This document shows, in pieces, positions 1 through 7,918 of a stretch of 32,799 nt of DNA. Numbering within the stretch: the first letter of the stretch is position 1; each line of letters starts with the position of its first letter. The DNA comes from an uncultured Caulobacter sp. (GTDB lineage Bacteria > Pseudomonadota > Alphaproteobacteria > Caulobacterales > Caulobacteraceae), in assembly GCA_936942565.1 (NCBI GenBank), contig CAKZJK010000098.1:1-32799 (forward strand), read 5' to 3'. The position numbers and the translations under genes are program-made. The notes under the pieces are model-generated. The model was given only the letters and a program-made list of their open reading frames with translations. It was not told where the DNA came from and did not search any database.

Positions 1-1
1 G

Positions 2-2206
2 TTCCGGTTCGAGGTCCTGCCCGCCGATGTGGTCGATCAGATCGAGGTCGCCAAGACGACGACCGCCGACATGGACGAAGGCGCCTTGGGGGGCAATATC
101 GACGTGCGGACCTTCAAGCCGTTGGACCGCGGTCGTCGGACGGTGGTCTCGGCGCGCGCCTCGGAGGGCCAAGCCGGCAAGACCGATCCATCCCTGTCCG
201 GCGTGTGGAGCTGGGTGGACGACAGCGGGCGTCTAGGCGTTCTGGCGGGCGGAGTCGTCGAGCGCCGGAGAATCCGCAACGACCGCCTCTACCAGACCGG
301 CTGGAACCTGAACCGCTTCGCCGCCGTGCTGGGCCCTGGCCTCTACACGCCGACCCGCACGCGACCGACGATCGAACTCGAGGATCGGCGCATGGCGTCG
401 GCCGACTTCACCCTGCAGTGGCGGCCGTCTCCCCACTGGCGGCTAGATGTCGACCTTCTGGCCACGCGGCTGGACGCCCACTACCAGGAGTATGGGCTGG
501 ACATCCACACGGACGACACCTCGATCTCGAACCCGCGCTTCGTGGCCGGCAGCCAGGCGATCAAGGGCGATACCGCGCAGGCCGGAGTCATCGAGGACGC
601 CCGCTGGATGGCCTCGCGGGAAACCAGCCTGAACCGGCATGACCTGCTGGCTCTGGGCGCGCACGAGCAATGGACAGGCGACGCCTGGACGATCGACGCC
701 GACTACGCCTTTTCGCGCGCCCGCAGCTATCACCCGGACGGACATGGCACGATCCGCGCCCGCGTCGCCTTCTACGCGCCGCTGGAATACGACTTTCGAA
801 ACGGACTGAGCGGCGGTCCGACGCTGCGCACCACGCGCGACTACGCCGATCCGGCCAGCTTCGTCGGCCAGACGTTCGACTACACCTGGAAGGATTCTCG
901 CGACACCGATCAGCTTTATCGGCTCGACGCGCGGCGAGAGCTGGGCGCCGGCGGGATTTCGTTCGGAGCCGAGGCGCATATCCGCAAGCGCGACTACCGC
1001 CGACGCGACTGGAACCTGGACACCTTGGTCGGCGTCCCGCTGACGAGCCTGGGCGGTAGGGCCTACGGCCTGACGCCCTTCGACGATTTCCTGAGCGGAA
1101 CTCCCGCGGACCTGCCGCGCCGATGGGTGGCTCCGGACACCCGGTTCTTTTACGACCTGCTCTACACGCCGGCGATCGCGGACCAACCGCCGTCGCTCGC
1201 GGATCGACGCAATTCCTTCGTGGTGCGCGAAGCGATCCGTTCGGCCTACGCGCGCTATGAATTCGCCACCGCCGTATCGGACAGGCCGATCAGCGGAGAC
1301 ATTGGCGTTCGCTACGCGCGCACCCGCCAGACCTCGGTCGGCGTGATCGCGAGCGGCGACCATCCCCTGCCCGCCCAATGGCGCAAGGACTATGGAAACT
1401 GGCTGCCGAGCGCGAACCTGAGGATCGACCTTGGCGCCAACCTCCTGCTGCGCTTGGCGGCCTCGCGCGTGATCAGCCGGCCCAACGTCATCGACAGCGC
1501 GCCCCGCATCACCCTGGCGCGCGACACGCCGACCGCCAGTGGCGGCAACCCCGAGCTGGCGCCGTTCCTGGCCACCCAGGCGGACCTCTCGCTGGAATGG
1601 TACTTCCCTGGCGGCGGCGCGGTCAGCCTGGCCGCGTTCGACCGGAAGCTGGATAACTACATCACCGCCAAGAACACCTTCATCGAGGCGCCAGGGCGCG
1701 GTCAAATCCTGCTCTCGACCAACGTGAATGGCGGAGACGCTCGCCTGCAAGGCCTGGAAGCGACCTTCAGCCGTGTCTTCCGCGCGCTGCCGGCGCCGTT
1801 CGATGGCCTGGGCGTTCAGGGCGCGGCCACGCTGGTGCGGAGCCGCGCCAACTACTTCGCCGGCGACCGCGTGATCCGCAACGCCCTGCTCGGTCTCTCG
1901 CGCTCCAGCTGGAGCGCCGTCATCTTCTACGAGAAGGGGCGCGGCTCGGCGCGGCTCGGCTACAACTGGCGGGGCGCGTACCTGACGTCGATCGGAAGCT
2001 CGATCACGGCGCCATCGACCACGGCGGCGTTCGGCTCTCTGGACGGCGCGGCCTCCTGGCGGTTGAGCCGAACCGCCACCCTTTCCCTGGAGGGCGTCAA
2101 CCTGGCCGACGCCCGCCGCTACGTTTACGGCGAGAGCCGGGACCAGCCGATGGAAATCCACCATTGGGGCCGGTACCTGTCCGCGAGGATGAGATGGGCG
2201 TTCTGA
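2..2206 (+). CDS. TonB-dependent outer-membrane receptor, 5'-truncated by window edge (TonB-Xanth-Caul type)
   Basis: Outer-membrane beta-barrel receptor that would import a ligand with energy from TonB/ExbBD; the ligand is unknown. The reading frame is open from base 2, so the listed GTG at 29 is not a real start: the upstream codons FRFEVLPAD match the plug region of the complete paralogue at 3869-6511 (FRFEVLPAEL). The signal peptide, TonB box and first part of the plug lie outside the window. The rest of the plug (DMDEGALGGNIDVRTFKP) and the whole barrel are present, ending in the aromatic residue typical of these proteins (RMRWAF). The sigma factor gene starts inside its last codons, so the genes are probably co-transcribed. 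Whether it carries an N-terminal STN signalling domain cannot be seen here. Confidence 0.93.
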   Translation, partial: FRFEVLPADVVDQIEVAKTTTADMDEGALGGNIDVRTFKPLDRGRRTVVSARASEGQAGKTDPSLSGVWSWVDDSGRLGVLAGGVVERRRIRNDRLYQTGWNLNRFAAVLGPGLYTPTRTRPTIELEDRRMASADFTLQWRPSPHWRLDVDLLATRLDAHYQEYGLDIHTDDTSISNPRFVAGSQAIKGDTAQAGVIEDARWMASRETSLNRHDLLALGAHEQWTGDAWTIDADYAFSRARSYHPDGHGTIRARVAFYAPLEYDFRNGLSGGPTLRTTRDYADPASFVGQTFDYTWKDSRDTDQLYRLDARRELGAGGISFGAEAHIRKRDYRRRDWNLDTLVGVPLTSLGGRAYGLTPFDDFLSGTPADLPRRWVAPDTRFFYDLLYTPAIADQPPSLADRRNSFVVREAIRSAYARYEFATAVSDRPISGDIGVRYARTRQTSVGVIASGDHPLPAQWRKDYGNWLPSANLRIDLGANLLLRLAASRVISRPNVIDSAPRITLARDTPTASGGNPELAPFLATQADLSLEWYFPGGGAVSLAAFDRKLDNYITAKNTFIEAPGRGQILLSTNVNGGDARLQGLEATFSRVFRALPAPFDGLGVQGAATLVRSRANYFAGDRVIRNALLGLSRSSWSAVIFYEKGRGSARLGYNWRGAYLTSIGSSITAPSTTAAFGSLDGAASWRLSRTATLSLEGVNLADARRYVYGESRDQPMEIHHWGRYLSARMRWAF

Positions 2207-2784
2207 CCTTCCCCGGCGCGAGCGCCAGCGTCGATCCGCCCGATGGACCTAGCGAATCCGCCCCGGCCAATCCGCCCCTGGAGGCCCCGCGGTTCGAGGC
2301 GCTGGTGTCGCGTTATCGTCGCCCGCTGCAGCGCTTCTTCCAGCGCCGGTCCGTCGGGGTCGAGGACGCCGAGGATCTGACTCAGGAGGTCTTCATGCGG
2401 CTGTCGCAGCGGTTCTCGCGTCTGCACTGGGGTAATCCGGACGGGCTGGTGTTCACGGTCGCCGCCAACACCCTGGTCGATCACGAGCGCCATCAGCGTT
2501 CCCGTCGGCGCGATCGCCATGTCGAGGTCGACCCAGGCCTGCCCGCGGATGAACCGACCGCCGAGGCCGCCCTGGCGGGCCGCCAGCGGCTGGCCAAGCT
2601 GGTCGCGGCCCTGGACCAACTGCATCCCAACGCGCGCGCCGTCTTCGTGCTGTGCCGTTTCGAAAACCTGACCCAAGCCGAGGCGGCGGCGCGCCTGAAC
2701 CTGTCGCTGAGCGCCGTCGAGAAGCACATGATGAACGCCCTGGCGCGCCTGCGCGACGCCATCGAGACCGCGCATGACGCCTGA
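2194..2784 (+). CDS. ECF sigma factor, FecI-like
   Basis: Extracytoplasmic-function sigma-70 factor of 196 residues. Region 2 is at about residues 34-105 (DAEDLTQEVFMRL, then FTVAANTLVDHER) and region 4 at about 136-187 (LTQAEAAARLNLSLSAVEKHMM), the latter typical of the FecI group. The ORF track starts at a TTG at 2164. I prefer the ATG at 2194 because a purine-rich GAGGATGAG-like ribosome site lies just before it and it overlaps the receptor stop by only 13 bases. The following anti-sigma gene overlaps its end by 11 bases, indicating translational coupling. It probably directs transcription of one or both neighbouring receptors; the target promoter was not identified. Confidence 0.93.
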   Translation: MGVLTFPGASASVDPPDGPSESAPANPPLEAPRFEALVSRYRRPLQRFFQRRSVGVEDAEDLTQEVFMRLSQRFSRLHWGNPDGLVFTVAANTLVDHERHQRSRRRDRHVEVDPGLPADEPTAEAALAGRQRLAKLVAALDQLHPNARAVFVLCRFENLTQAEAAARLNLSLSAVEKHMMNALARLRDAIETAHDA

Positions 2785-3742
2785 GCATTCCGAAGCCCGC
2801 CGCCTGATGGCCGCCAGCCTGACCCGCCCCCTGACCGTCGCGGAACGGGCCGCGCTGGACGCTTGGTCGGCCTCGTCCGCCGAGGCGCGCGAGGAGATCG
2901 CCCGCACCCGGGAGGTTTGGCTCTCCATGGCGCTCGCGGCCGACGCGCCCCCGGTGCGCGCCATGCGCCAGGAGGCGCGCCGCCAAGCGCGTCTGGACCG
3001 ATCCGCCCGGCCAGGCCGGCGCGCGGTGGTGGCGGGCCTAGGCCTGTTGGCCGCCGGCCTCGTCGTGGGCGTGGCGATCAATGTTGGACCACGCGTTCAG
3101 AGCTACGACGCGCCGCCACACGCCTCGGCCCGTCTGACGCTCGCCGACGGCAGCCTCGTGGTGCTCAGCCCCGGCGGCCGTCTGACCACCCGCTTCCGGT
3201 CCCATGCCCGGGACGTATCGCTGGAGGCCGGCGACGCGTTCTTCGAGGTGGCTCACGACAAGTCTCGTCCCTTCGCGGTCGCGGCCGCGGGGCGGACCCT
3301 GGTGGTGCTCGGCACGCGCTTCAACGTGGCCGGCGGGGGGCGGTTAACGGTTTCCCTGGTCGAGGGTTCGCTGCGCGTCAGCCAGCCGGGAGCGGCCAGC
3401 GTGCTGCTTCTTCCCGGCCAGCGCTATGTCGGGGCGGCCGGGGTCGGCGGCGATGTCGGGCCCGGTGACGTGAAAGGCGACGCGGCATGGACCGATGGCC
3501 GGGTGGTGCTCGCCGACGCCAACCTTGGTCAGGCGGCCGAGCGATTGTCGCGGGCCTCGGGTCGGCAGGTCCGGCTGACGGATCCTGCGCTGGCGCGTCT
3601 ACGGCTGTCGGGCTCGCTGGATGTCCGCCGGATGGATGACGTCGGCGCGGCGCTGGAGGCCCTGCTGCCGGTGCGGACGTTGGTCACGCGGGAAGGAGGC
3701 CTCGTCGTCTCGCCGATTTCGCGATCCTCCCGGCACGGATAA
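2774..3742 (+). CDS. FecR-family anti-sigma factor
   Basis: Inner-membrane regulator of the ECF sigma factor encoded just upstream. The 322-residue protein has a cytoplasmic N-terminal FecR-type segment (about 5-52), one membrane helix at about 83-104 (VVAGLGLLAAGLVVGVAI), a periplasmic FecR domain around 115-230 (LADGSLVVLSPGGRLTTRF, then DAFFEVAHDKSRPFAV) and a C-terminal STN-like module around 245-310. In known FecIR systems the periplasmic part senses ligand-loaded receptor and releases or activates the sigma factor. The ATG overlaps the sigma gene by 11 bases. The complete receptor downstream has no obvious STN signalling domain, so the input may come from the truncated receptor upstream or from elsewhere. 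Confidence 0.92.
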   Translation: MTPEHSEARRLMAASLTRPLTVAERAALDAWSASSAEAREEIARTREVWLSMALAADAPPVRAMRQEARRQARLDRSARPGRRAVVAGLGLLAAGLVVGVAINVGPRVQSYDAPPHASARLTLADGSLVVLSPGGRLTTRFRSHARDVSLEAGDAFFEVAHDKSRPFAVAAAGRTLVVLGTRFNVAGGGRLTVSLVEGSLRVSQPGAASVLLLPGQRYVGAAGVGGDVGPGDVKGDAAWTDGRVVLADANLGQAAERLSRASGRQVRLTDPALARLRLSGSLDVRRMDDVGAALEALLPVRTLVTREGGLVVSPISRSSRHG

Positions 3743-3868
3743 AATCCCGAGTTTTCAACAGGATCGTCGCAAATATTTCACCGATCTCGGACTGAGGGCC
3801 AGGGCGATCGCCTTCGTTCTTCCGTGCTGACCCGCCTCCCTGCGGGCCAACCAGAGATCGGGGGATAC
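3743..3868 (+). promoter_or_regulatory. Leader region of the second TBDR with inverted repeat pairing over its ribosome site
   Basis: This 126-base gap separates fecR from the second receptor. Its first half is AT-rich for this genome and could hold a promoter. CCGATCTC at 3781-3788 is exactly complementary to GAGATCGG at 3854-3861. The downstream arm runs into the GGGGGA ribosome site just before the ATG at 3869. A 10-base palindrome, GGCGATCGCC, lies between them at 3803-3812. The leader could therefore fold and partly mask the ribosome site. No known riboswitch class is recognised. Confidence 0.3.
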
Positions 3869-6511
3869 ATGTCCAGCTCGAAGTTCCCGTCCGCGCGTTG
3901 CGCGGGCGCCGTCGCCATCCTCGCCTTCGCCGCGCTGGCCGGGAGCCAAGCGCAGGCCGCCGACGCGGCCGCCGCGCCGGCCGCCGAACCGGCGGACGCC
4001 GTGGATGCGATCGTCATCACCTCGTACGGTCGGAGCCTGCAGGCCGCCGCCGCGCTGAAGCGCTCGGCCGACTACGGATTGGACGCCATCAACGCCGAGG
4101 ACATCGGCAAGTTTCCAACCCGCAACGCCGCCGAGGCGCTGCAGCTGGTCACCGGCGTGACCATCGATCGCCAGCGCGGCTCTGGCCTCTATGTGAGCGT
4201 GCGGGGTCTGGGCCCGCAGTTCCAGTACACCGAGCTGAACGGCCGCTCGATCGCCGTGAACGATCTGATCGAGAACGGCGGCGCCCGCGGACGTCAGTTC
4301 CGTTTCGAGGTGCTGCCCGCCGAGCTGATCTCGCAGATCGAGGTCGTGAAGACCCCGACCGCGGACATGGACGAAGGCGCCCTGGGCGGCAACATCAACA
4401 TCAAGACCTTCAAACCGTTCGACCTGGGCAAGAAGGCCGCCTTCTCGGTGCGCGAGACCTACAATGACGTGCGCGAGAAGGCCGACCCGTCGGCCTCGGG
4501 CCTGGTCAGCTGGACCAATCCGGACAAGACGTTGGGCGTACTGGCCTCGGGCCTCTACGACGAGCGCCACGTGCGCAACGACCGCCTCTACATGGTCGGC
4601 TGGAACCTCGATAAGTTCAAATCGGTGCTGGGCTCGGGCCTCTACACGCCCACCCGCACCCGTCCGACGGTCGAGACCGAGCACCGCAAGCTCTATTCGG
4701 GCGCCGTCTCGGGCCAGTGGAAGCCCAACGGCGACTTCCAGACCGACGTCGATGTCATGGTGACGCGCCTGGACGTCGACTACGACGAGTTCGGCCTCGA
4801 CATCTATCCGGACGACACGACCTTCGCCGTCCCGACCTTCGTGGCCGGCTCGCAAAAGGTGGTCGGCGACACCGTCGTCGGCGGCACGATCAACAACGTG
4901 CGCTGGATGGCCTCGCGCGAGACCAGCCTGAACCGCCACGACCTCGCGATCTTCGGGATCAAGCAAGCCTGGACGCCCGGCGCCTGGACGTTCAACGCCG
5001 AGTACGGCTATTCGCGCGCCCGCAGCTATCACCCCGACGGCAAGGCCACGACGCGCGACCGCATCGCCTTCTTCGCCCCGCTGACCTACGACTTCTCGCG
5101 TGGGTACAAGGCCATCCCGCAGCTGACCACCACGGTCGACTACACCAACCCGGCGAACTATGTCGGCCAGGCTTTCGACTACACTTGGAAGGACTCGCGC
5201 GACACCGACGAGACCTTCCGCCTGGACGGCGCGCGGGTGTTCTCGGGCTGGCTCACCAAGCTCGCGTTCGGCGTCGAGCAGCACAACCTGAACCGCACCT
5301 ACCTGCGCCGCGACTGGGTGCTGAACGACATCCTGAACGTGCCGCTGACCACGCTCGGTTCGAGCTTCTATCAGACCATGCCCTACTCGGGCTTCCTGTC
5401 GGATCTGTCGGGTAACTCGCCGCGCGCCTGGGTCTCTCCGACCAGCGACGCCTACTACAACAAGATGTTCACGCCGGCCGTCGCCGCCCAGCCGTGGTCG
5501 AACGCGGACCTGCGCAACACCTTCATCGTCGATCAGAAGATCCACAGCGCCTACGCGCGCGGCGACTTCAAGTTCGACCTGGGCGGCGTGCCGGTCAGCG
5601 GCAACGCGGGCGTCCGCTACGCCGAGACCAAGCAACTGGCCAGCGGCACGCTGATCAGCGGCTCGACGCCGGTGCCGGTCGCCTATCTGAAGGAATACAA
5701 GAACTGGCTGCCCAGCCTGAATATCAAGGCCGAGCTGCGTGAGGACCTGATCGCCCGTTTCGCGGCCTCGCGCGTCGTCAACCGCCCGAACGTCACCGAC
5801 AGCGCCCCGCGGATCACCGTCTCGCGCGACTCGCCGACGGCCTCGGGCGGCAACCCGGATCTGGATCCGTTCCTGGCCGACCAGTACGACGCGTCGCTGG
5901 AGTGGTACCCGGCCCCGACGACGGCCGTGACCGGCGCGGTCTTCGTCAAGACGATGGACAACTACATCACCGCCCAGAACACCACGATCCAGGTGCCGGG
6001 CCGCGGCGATGTGCTGCTGTCCAGCAACGTCAATGGCGGCGACGCCAAGGTGACGGGCTTCGAAGCGGCCTACAACCAGTCGCTGAACTTCCTGCCGGCG
6101 CCGTTCGACGGCTTCGGCGTGCAGGCGTCGGTGACGCTGGTCGACAGCAAGGCGAACTACTTCGCCGGCAACCGTCAGATCAAGGACGACCTCGTGGGCC
6201 TGTCCAAGCGCTCCTACAACCTGGTCGGCTACTATGAGAAGGGCCCGATCAGCGCCCGTCTCGGCTGGTTCTGGCGCTCGCGCTACCTGTCGTCGATCGG
6301 CAGCACCACCCAGGCCCAGTCCTACATCGACGCCTACGGCTCGCTGGACGGGTCGCTCTCGTACCAGATCACCCCGCAATACGCGGTGACCCTGGAGGGT
6401 TCGAACCTGACCGACGAGATCCGCTACGTGTACGGCAAGTCCAAGGACCAGCCGATGGAGATCTATCACTGGGGCCGCACGGTCTCGCTGACGCTCCGCG
6501 GCAAGTTCTAA
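3869..6511 (+). CDS. TonB-dependent outer-membrane receptor (TonB-Xanth-Caul type)
   Basis: Complete 880-residue receptor. The track's GTG at 3824 is replaced by the ATG at 3869, preceded by GGGGGA and followed at once by a signal peptide ending near AQAADA (about residue 30). A TonB-box-like DAIVITSYG follows near residue 45, then a plug with the GKFPTRNAAEALQLVTGV and VSVRGLGPQFQYTELNGR motifs that mark the Xanthomonas/Caulobacter family. The rest is beta barrel ending in LRGKF. Members of this family are often linked to oligosaccharide or other carbon-source uptake; the substrate here is unknown. There is no STN domain between signal peptide and TonB box. It matches the truncated upstream receptor along its whole visible length, including shared runs such as WMASRETSLNRHDL, so the two arose by duplication. 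Tandem hairpins follow the stop. Confidence 0.95.
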   Translation: MSSSKFPSARCAGAVAILAFAALAGSQAQAADAAAAPAAEPADAVDAIVITSYGRSLQAAAALKRSADYGLDAINAEDIGKFPTRNAAEALQLVTGVTIDRQRGSGLYVSVRGLGPQFQYTELNGRSIAVNDLIENGGARGRQFRFEVLPAELISQIEVVKTPTADMDEGALGGNINIKTFKPFDLGKKAAFSVRETYNDVREKADPSASGLVSWTNPDKTLGVLASGLYDERHVRNDRLYMVGWNLDKFKSVLGSGLYTPTRTRPTVETEHRKLYSGAVSGQWKPNGDFQTDVDVMVTRLDVDYDEFGLDIYPDDTTFAVPTFVAGSQKVVGDTVVGGTINNVRWMASRETSLNRHDLAIFGIKQAWTPGAWTFNAEYGYSRARSYHPDGKATTRDRIAFFAPLTYDFSRGYKAIPQLTTTVDYTNPANYVGQAFDYTWKDSRDTDETFRLDGARVFSGWLTKLAFGVEQHNLNRTYLRRDWVLNDILNVPLTTLGSSFYQTMPYSGFLSDLSGNSPRAWVSPTSDAYYNKMFTPAVAAQPWSNADLRNTFIVDQKIHSAYARGDFKFDLGGVPVSGNAGVRYAETKQLASGTLISGSTPVPVAYLKEYKNWLPSLNIKAELREDLIARFAASRVVNRPNVTDSAPRITVSRDSPTASGGNPDLDPFLADQYDASLEWYPAPTTAVTGAVFVKTMDNYITAQNTTIQVPGRGDVLLSSNVNGGDAKVTGFEAAYNQSLNFLPAPFDGFGVQASVTLVDSKANYFAGNRQIKDDLVGLSKRSYNLVGYYEKGPISARLGWFWRSRYLSSIGSTTQAQSYIDAYGSLDGSLSYQITPQYAVTLEGSNLTDEIRYVYGKSKDQPMEIYHWGRTVSLTLRGKF

Positions 6512-6523
6512 CCCTCTCCCCTA

Positions 6524-6588
6524 ACGCCCTCGATAAGCGAGGGCGTCGCCTCGCGCGGACCGACCTCGAGTTGGTCCGCGCTTCTTTT
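6524..6588 (+). terminator. Two tandem hairpins after the TBDR, the second with a U-rich tail
   Basis: The first hairpin pairs ACGCCCTCG (6524-6532) with CGAGGGCGT (6538-6546) around a 5-base loop. The second pairs GCGCGGACC (6553-6561) with GGTCCGCGC (6573-6581) and is followed by TTCTTTT. The second has the form of an intrinsic terminator and should end the sigma/anti-sigma/receptor transcript. Confidence 0.75.
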
Positions 6589-6713
6589 CGCCGATCTGAC
6601 CACCCGATCCGCGAGAAGCCACGCCCGATGCGCCGCTCTATAAATCGACGGCCGCTCGAAAGCTGGACAGTACAAGTCGGCCGATGCGACCGACGAGCGC
6701 GGTGCGCCCCAGG

Positions 6714-6768
6714 CCTTACCGTCCTTTACGCCACTTTACGCCAAAGACCGTGACGCGCGGCCTAGGCT
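6714..6768 (+). promoter_or_regulatory. Phased direct-repeat site A upstream of the OsmC operon
   Basis: CCTTAC (6714), CTTTAC (6724) and CTTTAC (6734) start exactly 10 bp apart on the plus strand. A -10-like CCTAGGCT begins at 6761, 27 bp after the start of the third repeat, the same distance as at site E. The array would then overlap the -35 position, as expected for an activator that contacts RNA polymerase. The OsmC gene starts 92 bases after the last repeat. The binding protein is not known. Confidence 0.6.
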
Positions 6769-6831
6769 GCCGAGGAGGCGCCGTGTCGGCGAGAAGCCGT
6801 TGGAGCGCCTCCCCACGAAGCGGGACGCCCC

Positions 6832-7362
6832 ATGCCAGAAGCCTCAACGACGAACGACCCTGACCTGGACGCCATCCTGGTGCGCGAGACCGGCGCGGGT
6901 CTCTTTCAGGTCGATATCCAGGCCGGCGGCGCGCATTTCATCGCCGACGAGCCAGTCGCGTTCGGAGGCATGGGGTCGGGCCCCGATCCTTACGATCTCC
7001 TGGCCGCCGCCCTGGGGGCCTGCACCACCATGACCCTGCGGCTCTACGCGCGTCGGAAGGCCTGGCCGCTTGAGACGGTTTCTGTGCGCGTGTCCCATGC
7101 CCGCGGAAACCTCGAGGCTCGTGACACCTTCACCCGCGAGGTCACCGTCACGGGCGCGTTGGACGAAGCTCAGCGCTCGAGGCTGGCCGAGATCGCGGAC
7201 CGCTGCCCGGTCCATCAGACGCTCGACCGCGGCGCGGACGTCGTCACCCGCTTCGTTACCCCCGCGGCGCCCGCTGGAGAGGCGGCGACGGGCCTTCACG
7301 CGCGCCACATGACCGAGGCGTGCGGTCCCGAAGCACGAGCCAGACAACACACCGCGTCCTAG
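6832..7362 (+). CDS. OsmC-family protein (thiol peroxidase-like)
   Basis: Cytoplasmic protein of 176 residues with the OsmC/Ohr fold signature: a first cysteine in GACTTMTLRLYA (C64) and a second in ADRCPVHQTL (C125). These are the two redox cysteines that reduce organic hydroperoxides in this family. The sequence around them resembles the broader redox-regulated OsmC group rather than classical Ohr, so the substrate is open. About 40 residues after the domain form a low-complexity C-terminal tail. It is the first gene of a probable three-gene operon (97 and 37 base gaps) behind phased-repeat site A. Confidence 0.88.
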   Translation: MPEASTTNDPDLDAILVRETGAGLFQVDIQAGGAHFIADEPVAFGGMGSGPDPYDLLAAALGACTTMTLRLYARRKAWPLETVSVRVSHARGNLEARDTFTREVTVTGALDEAQRSRLAEIADRCPVHQTLDRGADVVTRFVTPAAPAGEAATGLHARHMTEACGPEARARQHTAS

Positions 7363-7458
7363 ACTCGCGACCCCGCCGGCAATTCCCTAACTTTCACTGG
7401 AGCCAGCGCGCGTCGATCATGCGACCGTCGGCCTGGCCCGGACGCCAAGGAGACCACC

Positions 7459-7881
7459 ATGAAGATCACCAGGACCGGATCGGCCGCCTGGAGCGGCGGC
7501 ATCAAGGATGGCAAGGGCTCGATCTCGACGGAGAGCGGGGCCTTGCAGGCCTATCCGTACGGTTTCTCCAGCCGCTTCGAGGGCCAGCCGGGCTCAAATC
7601 CCGAGGAGCTGGTCGACGCGGCCTGCTTCACCATGGCGCTCTCCCTGGCGCTTGGCGAAGCAGGTCTGCGCGCGGACCAGATGGACACCTCCGCCAAGGT
7701 CACGCTCGAGCAGGTCGATGGCGGCTACGCGATCACCGCGTCGCACCTGACTCTGAGGGCGAGAATTCCCGGCGCCGACCAGGCGACGTTCGAGAAGGTG
7801 GCCGCCGGCGCCAAGGCGGGCTGCCCGGTCTCCAAGCTTCTCAACGCCGAGATCACCCTGGACGCGGCGCTGGTCGAATAA
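7459..7881 (+). CDS. osmC: OsmC peroxiredoxin with a short deletion before the first cysteine
   Basis: 140-residue OsmC subfamily peroxidase, close to E. coli OsmC as I recall it (GKGSISTESGAL, YPYGFSSRFEG, NPEELVDAACF, KAGCPVSKLLNAEITLD). The redox cysteines are C56 and C122, and the ribosome site AAGGAGA is well placed. In E. coli the stretch before the first cysteine reads NPEELIGAAHAACF; here three residues (the AHA part) are missing, so the helix carrying the peroxidatic cysteine is shorter. Flanking sequence is otherwise well conserved. The protein may be active, altered, or reading-frame-intact but inactive. It is second in the OsmC operon. Confidence 0.92.
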   Translation: MKITRTGSAAWSGGIKDGKGSISTESGALQAYPYGFSSRFEGQPGSNPEELVDAACFTMALSLALGEAGLRADQMDTSAKVTLEQVDGGYAITASHLTLRARIPGADQATFEKVAAGAKAGCPVSKLLNAEITLDAALVE

Positions 7882-7918
7882 AGCCCGCCACGCGCGGTAA
7901 GGCGATGAAGGACTTCTC

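Larger units (their letters stand above)
6512..6831. other. 320-base intergenic region between TBDR terminators and OsmC operon
   Basis: Holds the two terminator hairpins at its start and the phased-repeat promoter site (6714-6739) near its end. The small ORF at 6571-6753 has no recognisable features and is not accepted. Nothing else is recognised. Confidence 0.6.

Noticed and set aside
443-2164. Long minus-strand ORF (573 aa) opposite the first receptor
   Set aside because: It is an antisense shadow of a high-GC coding strand: Arg/Gly/Ala-rich, no domains, and fully covered by a clear receptor gene.
3755-6469. 904-aa minus-strand ORF opposite the second receptor
   Set aside because: Same antisense artefact. 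The plus strand encodes a complete receptor with signal peptide and family motifs.
6571-6753. Small ORF of 60 aa after the terminator hairpins
   Set aside because: It starts inside a terminator tail, has no family features and ends within the phased-repeat promoter site.
7897-7902. GCGCGGTAAGGCG near 7894, like part of phased-repeat site B
   Set aside because: Only one repeat unit is present; the positions 10 bp on either side do not match, and no minus-strand gene lies downstream.
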